This document shows positions 6,201 to 9,316 of a stretch of 9,316 nucleotides of DNA, one piece after another; the first letter of the stretch is position 1; each line of letters starts with the position of its first letter. Source of the DNA: an uncultured Ruminococcus sp. (GTDB taxonomy: Bacteria; Bacillota; Clostridia; Oscillospirales; Ruminococcaceae); the NCBI GenBank assembly GCA_947175005.1, contig CAMWLD010000064.1:1-9316 (forward strand), read 5' to 3'. The notes beneath the pieces were generated by a model, which saw nothing but the letters and a program-made list of their open reading frames with translations, did not search any database and was not told the origin of the DNA. The translations under genes were made by a program, and so were the position numbers.

Positions 6201-6566
6201 GTGACCAATTGTGATTTTGTTGAAATTATCAACACACAAATTAGAGATGAGGTTGTTAGAATAGTTGAAAAGGATTTATGTGAACTATCAAATAATAAGT
6301 TCAAAATTTTGAATGAGCTATTAAACTGGTATGATACAAAGGATGATAATGAAAGGCAAATCATTACAAAACTTATAAAACGAGTATATGATTGTGCTGC
6401 TTGGAGAATTTTGCATATGATGGATGATGGAAAAGAATATTACGGCAGATTTGAACTGTGTTTTATTGATGATAAAACTAATGAAAAGACACATTTTATT
6501 GATCCGCCGAATTTAGATGAACTACATGAATTATATGAACCGGAATTTTTAAAAAATATCGAATAG
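6201..6566 (+). CDS. Unrecognised 121-aa acidic protein, candidate immunity protein
   Basis: A small, soluble, acidic, mostly helical N-terminal half (VEIINTQIRDEVVRIVEKDL, then a second amphipathic helix ending LLNWYDTKDDNERQ) is followed by a compact strand region, YYGRFELCFIDDKTNEKTHF, and an acidic tail. No family is recognised. GTG is the start because of the strong ribosome site six bases upstream and the absence of a suitable ATG. The gene is far more AT-rich than tsaB before it, suggesting recent acquisition. Size, charge, an orphan coding tail immediately upstream and a decayed remnant downstream are compatible with an orphan immunity gene, but no homology supports this. No own promoter is evident; it may be read from the tsaB transcript. 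Confidence 0.7.
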   Translation: MTNCDFVEIINTQIRDEVVRIVEKDLCELSNNKFKILNELLNWYDTKDDNERQIITKLIKRVYDCAAWRILHMMDDGKEYYGRFELCFIDDKTNEKTHFIDPPNLDELHELYEPEFLKNIE

Positions 6567-6593
6567 GTTATCCTTTTCTATATTGGATAACCT
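6565..6593. repeat. Perfect 9-bp inverted repeat at the gene end
   Basis: AGGTTATCC (6565-6573) and GGATAACCT (6585-6593) form a hairpin with an 11-base loop that overlaps the stop codon of the 121-aa gene. No T-run follows, so it is a poor intrinsic terminator. It could stabilise mRNA or be a binding site. Confidence 0.55.
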
Positions 6594-6742
6594 CATAAGC
6601 GTTACCAATACGCAGGGTGTGATTACAAGCTACATTAACAAATGGATTTGACAATGAAATGAATGTTACCGCTATTGTGTATGATATTGTTAATAAGATG
6701 TCATCTTCTGTCGATGAAAATGACAGAATAACAGTTTTATAA
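6568..6742 (+). pseudogene. Frameshifted coding remnant
   Basis: One frame reads LDNLISVTNTQGVITSYINK up to a TGA at 6649-6651. A second frame, open from 6623, reads ATLTNGFDNEMNVTAIVYDI and continues NKMSSSVDENDRITVL to the TAA at 6740-6742. Both look protein-like, and together they suggest the C-terminal end of one gene broken by a frameshift. No ribosome binding site or family is recognised. The remaining bases to the next gene (6743-6850) hold a lone TTGACA (6810-6815) without a good -10 box. Confidence 0.35.
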
Positions 6743-6850
6743 ATACAATTGATAGGCAGAAACAGCATTACGCTGATTACTGATATATTATTTTTTACTC
6801 TGACTTAATTTGACAGGGTAATGGAAAAATTTAAAAATGGAGTGATGTTT

Positions 6851-7045
6851 ATGGAAAAGAAGTATCGGCTCATTTGGGGCGTTTGCCTTATCCTTATAGG
6901 AATAGGGACGGTCATTCTTATGGGGAGCAATATTATAGGGGCGGAGCTGCCCGATATGGCAAGGCGGGTCATTGGAGTTGTGGATCTGGTCGGACTGGTT
7001 GGATTGGGGTTTACTTCGGTTAAGATATTTAAGGGTGAAGGTTAA
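6851..7045 (+). CDS. Small two-helix membrane protein
   Basis: A 64-aa protein with two predicted transmembrane segments: RLIWGVCLILIGIGTVILMG (residues 6-25) and VIGVVDLVGLVGLGFTSVKI (about 40-59). They are joined by a short loop, ELPDMARR, and the basic N-terminus MEKKYR suggests a cytoplasmic N-end. The function is unknown; it is too generic to assign. The ATG at 6851 is chosen because GGAGTGA (6839-6845) is well spaced before it. An in-frame ATG at 6821 would add ten residues (MEKFKNGVMF) behind a poorly spaced AGGG. Its GC level is like the housekeeping genes. It ends at a strong terminator 35 bases later. Confidence 0.7.
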   Translation: MEKKYRLIWGVCLILIGIGTVILMGSNIIGAELPDMARRVIGVVDLVGLVGLGFTSVKIFKGEG

Positions 7046-7080
7046 GGGAGAGTTTCTTGCCTCTAATATTCTTGCTTCTG

Positions 7081-7112
7081 TTTGTGGCGCCGGCGGCGTC
7101 ACAAATTTTTTT
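7081..7112 (+). terminator. Strong intrinsic terminator
   Basis: TTTGTGGCGCC (7081-7091) pairs with GGCGTCACAAA (7095-7105) over 11 bp, including one G-U pair, with a three-base GGC loop and seven T (7106-7112). Confidence 0.93.
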
Positions 7113-7125
7113 GGAAGTTATGAAC

Positions 7126-7154
7126 TTGACATTTTTGGGTAAATGGGGTAAAAT
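7126..7154 (+). promoter_or_regulatory. Sigma-A promoter of the translational GTPase gene
   Basis: A perfect -35 TTGACA (7126-7131) and -10 TAAAAT (7149-7154) are separated by 17 bases. Transcription would begin near 7161, giving a leader of about 200 nt before the ATG at 7362. Confidence 0.9.
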
Positions 7155-7160
7155 TATATA

Positions 7161-7361
7161 AGCATATAAATTCGGTGTGAATGGTGCGGAAAATATTTTG
7201 AAAATTGAGGGAGACCGAGAACGGAACTTTACGGTTCATACACGGGATTTTTGCGGTGTGCGGAATACGGTGCGGGAAAATGAAATGGCTGCATTTCCTG
7301 CTTCCTGCCTCTGAATTTCCTGCCTCCGGGCATTCGGTCTCCCGATCACGGGTTTTAAATT
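7161..7361 (+). promoter_or_regulatory. Long structured leader, possible attenuator
   Basis: A perfect 10-bp inverted repeat, GGGAGACCGA (7209-7218) with TCGGTCTCCC (7334-7343), would close most of the leader into one large structure. The same CCC bases belong to a competing hairpin, CCCG (7341-7344) with CGGG (7349-7352), followed by TTTT (7353-7356) just before the start codon. The two pairings exclude each other, as in attenuation. The leader also has an imperfect direct repeat (CGGTGTG then GGTGCGG and AAAAT at 7173-7194 and 7254-7281) and three TTCCTGC copies (7295, 7302, 7317). tet(M)-type genes are known to have attenuating leaders; function here is inferred. Confidence 0.5.
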
Positions 7362-7369
7362 ATGGATAG
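7280..7369 (+). CDS. Putative 29-codon leader peptide overlapping the GTPase start
   Basis: The ATG at 7280 opens a 29-codon frame beginning MKWLHFLLPASEFPASG and ending in TAG at 7367-7369, eight bases past the A of the GTPase ATG in a different frame. GCGGGAAA lies just before the ATG, so spacing is tight and initiation may be weak. Ribosomes translating it would cross the 7209/7334 pairing and the terminator-like hairpin, and would stop on top of the GTPase start, which has no Shine-Dalgarno of its own. This fits translational coupling or attenuation but is unproven; the frame could be chance. Confidence 0.4.
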   Translation: MKWLHFLLPASEFPASGHSVSRSRVLNYG

Positions 7370-9316
7370 ATTGGTTTTAGGACTCACGGCTCATGTGGAC
7401 GCAGGGAAAACTACGTTGGCGGAGGCTTTGCTTCTGGCTTGCGGAGAGGTGCGGACGGCGGGCAGGGTCGACAAGGGCACGGCGTTTCTGGACACGTTTG
7501 AGATCGAGAAAAAACGGGGGATAACTGTTTTCTCAAAGCAGGCGGTGATAAGTCACGGGGGCAGGAAATACACGCTGCTGGACACCCCCGGTCATGCGGA
7601 TTTTTCGGCGGAGACGGAGCGGGCACTGGCGGTTATGGACCTTGGGATAATGGTCATAAGCGGGGCAGAGGGGGTGCAGAGTCACACGGAGACGCTGTGG
7701 AGGCTTTTTGCAAGATATAATGTGCCGCTGATAATATTCGTGAATAAAATGGATATTTCCCCTTACAGCCGTGAGGAAATTATGGAGATGATAAAAAGCA
7801 GGCTGACAGACAGGGCGGCGGATTTTTCGGCGGCGCGTGGACGCGGTGAGCTGTTAGAGGATATTTCGGCGGCGGACGAGGATATAATGAATGAATATTT
7901 GGAAAAGGGAGATGTGGGCGACGGGCTTATTGCGGAGGCGGTTTCAAGGCGGCTTATTTTTCCCTGCTGCTTCGGCGCGGCGCTCAGGCACAAGGGGATA
8001 GGGGAGCTGTTGGATATAGTGGACAGGTTTGCGAAAGCCCTTGTGTACGGTGAGAGGTTTGGGGGGATAGTTTACAAGATAACCCGTGACAAGGGGGTAA
8101 GGCTTAGTCATTTAAAGGTTACGGGGGGAAACTTAAAGGTACGTGAGGAAGTTTTCAGCGGGGAGAAGATAGGGCGGATAAGAATGTATTCGGGGGAGAA
8201 ATTCAGCTGCCCCGATGAGGTTTTTGCGGGGGATATTTGCGCTGTGGAGGGGCTGAATTCTACGTATGCGGGGCAGCTGCTTGGGGCAGAGGCTGAAAAG
8301 TCGGGGGGCGGTGCGGGCGCTAAGCAAGCTGTGCTGGAGGCGGCGCTTTATTACAGGGTGATACCTGTAAACACGGATGTACAGGTGGCGTTGGAGCGTT
8401 TGCGGATACTGGAAGAGGAGGACCCTGCGCTTAAGATAAGCTGGAAAAGTGACATAAAGGAAATTGGGGTGCGGCTTATGGGGGAGATTCAGCCGGAAAT
8501 TTTAAAGACGGTTTACAGGGAAAGGTTCGGGGAAGAGATAGAATTCGGCGAGGGGACGGTGGCTTACAAGGAAACTATCCTTGGTGACGTTTACGGGGTG
8601 GGGCATTATGAGCCTTTGCGGCATTATGCGGAGGTGCATGTGAAGATAAGCCCGGGGGAGAGGGGAAGCGGGGTGGTATATGAGAGTGCGTGCTCGGAGG
8701 ACGTTTTGGAGAGGCACTGGCAGAGGCTGATAATTTCGGCTATGGAGGGGAAGGAGCATTTGGGGGTGCTTATGGGTGCGCCTTTGACGGACGTTAAGAT
8801 AACGCTTATAAAAGGCAAGGCGCATTTGAAGCACACGGAGGGGGGAGATTTCAGGCAGGCGGCTTTGAGGGCTGTGCGAATGGCGCTGATGGGGGCGAGA
8901 TGTAAGCTGCTGGAGCCTTGGTATGAGTTTGTGCTGCGGATTCCGAGGGAATGCGTGGGGAGGGCGATGACCGATCTGGAGAGAATGGGGGCGGAGTTCG
9001 GTGCGCCTTGCGATGAGGGGGAAACGGCTGTGATAAGCGGCAGGGCGGCGGTTTCGAGAATGCGGAATTATCAGAGCGAGGCGGCGGCTTATTCGGGGGG
9101 ACGGGCAAGTGTTACGAGAGTTTTCGGGGGATATGGGGACGCAGCGAGTGCGGAGGATATAATAAGTGCAAATGGGTATGACCCGGAGGGGGATTTGGAT
9201 AATCCTGCGGACAGTGTGTTCTGCTCTCATGGGGCAGGGGTAATTGTGCCCTGGAGAGAGGCGGCGAAGAGGGCGCATATGGAGATAGACAGGGGGGATA
9301 TTGCGGGGTGTGATAA
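7362..9316 (+). CDS. Translational GTPase, EF-G/Tet(M)-like ribosomal protection family (3' end outside window)
   Basis: The frame is open for 651 codons from the ATG to the right edge with no stop. G motifs are complete: G1 AHVDAGKT (residues 10-17), G2 RGIT (52-55), G3 DTPGHADF (74-81), G4 NKMD (128-131), G5 GAAL (205-208). EF-G-like domains II-V follow, with LEPWYEFVLRIPRECVGRAM near the end of the EF-G fold. The spacing of the start to AHVD equals that of Tet(M), supporting this ATG although no ribosome site is visible. At the domain IV tip, where Tet(M) has YSPVSTPADFR, this protein has KAHLKHTEGGDFR (486-498), and it continues past Tet(M)'s 639 residues with FCSHGAGVIVPW and HMEI. It is therefore probably a host ribosome-associated GTPase subfamily acting at the ribosomal A site, not proven tetracycline resistance. 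Gly GGG and Ala GCG codons dominate. Confidence 0.9.
   Translation, partial: MDRLVLGLTAHVDAGKTTLAEALLLACGEVRTAGRVDKGTAFLDTFEIEKKRGITVFSKQAVISHGGRKYTLLDTPGHADFSAETERALAVMDLGIMVISGAEGVQSHTETLWRLFARYNVPLIIFVNKMDISPYSREEIMEMIKSRLTDRAADFSAARGRGELLEDISAADEDIMNEYLEKGDVGDGLIAEAVSRRLIFPCCFGAALRHKGIGELLDIVDRFAKALVYGERFGGIVYKITRDKGVRLSHLKVTGGNLKVREEVFSGEKIGRIRMYSGEKFSCPDEVFAGDICAVEGLNSTYAGQLLGAEAEKSGGGAGAKQAVLEAALYYRVIPVNTDVQVALERLRILEEEDPALKISWKSDIKEIGVRLMGEIQPEILKTVYRERFGEEIEFGEGTVAYKETILGDVYGVGHYEPLRHYAEVHVKISPGERGSGVVYESACSEDVLERHWQRLIISAMEGKEHLGVLMGAPLTDVKITLIKGKAHLKHTEGGDFRQAALRAVRMALMGARCKLLEPWYEFVLRIPRECVGRAMTDLERMGAEFGAPCDEGETAVISGRAAVSRMRNYQSEAAAYSGGRASVTRVFGGYGDAASAEDIISANGYDPEGDLDNPADSVFCSHGAGVIVPWREAAKRAHMEIDRGDIAGCD

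Noticed and set aside
6810..6838. TTGACA as the -35 of a promoter for the small membrane protein
   Set aside because: No -10 hexamer better than AAAAAT at proper spacing, and the start would fall almost on the ATG.
8502..9278. 258-codon minus-strand frame, and smaller ones, across the GTPase gene
   Set aside because: They are Pro/Arg/Ser/His-rich translations typical of the complement of a GGG/GCG-rich coding frame; the + strand frame is continuous with family motifs.
7362..9316. Calling the GTPase a tet(M) tetracycline resistance gene
   Set aside because: The domain IV loop diagnostic of ribosomal protection proteins is replaced and the protein is longer; only the wider superfamily is supported.

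Overview
The window looks like a chromosomal segment from a low-to-moderate GC Firmicute, most likely a gut or rumen Clostridia of the Ruminococcus/Oscillospiraceae type. This is inferred from the GH36 alpha-galactosidase, the clostridial-style tsaE/tsaB genes, strong sigma-A promoters with 17-bp spacers, and a housekeeping codon style rich in GGG, GCG, AGG and ATA. No rRNA, tRNA, CRISPR array, transposase or integrase was seen. All supported genes are on the + strand.

Layout. (1) The 3' half of an alpha-galactosidase gene enters from the left and ends at a clear intrinsic terminator (about 1090-1130). (2) A conspicuously AT-rich accessory block (about 1142-3000) starts with a near-consensus promoter. 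It encodes a SUKH/SMI1-KNR4 family protein and two unrecognised, acidic, soluble proteins. Short orphan coding-like tails flank these genes, so the block resembles an orphan immunity-gene island of polymorphic toxin systems. (3) After a non-coding stretch and a second strong promoter comes a 409-aa GNAT acetyltransferase with an unknown middle domain, a long acidic low-complexity segment and a C-terminal helix. It ends at a long hairpin terminator. (4) tsaE and tsaB, two partners in bacterial t6A tRNA modification, follow. They are separated by an AT-rich heptamer repeat array. (5) A second AT-rich intrusion sits right behind tsaB: the +1 frame over the tsaB end gives a short orphan tail that runs into the Shine-Dalgarno of a GTG-started 121-aa unknown protein. 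A decayed coding remnant follows it. (6) A small two-helix membrane protein ends at a strong terminator. (7) A consensus promoter and a ~200-nt structured leader precede a translational GTPase related to EF-G and Tet(M)-type ribosomal protection proteins. That gene has no visible ribosome binding site, overlaps the end of a 29-codon leader ORF, and runs off the right edge.

The best candidates for something new are the two AT-rich immunity-like insertions with neighbouring orphan C-terminal tails, and the leader-peptide/attenuator arrangement in front of the GTPase. The GTPase keeps all G motifs but lacks the Tet(M) domain IV loop and extends past the usual Tet(M) length, so it should not be called a tetracycline resistance gene without testing.
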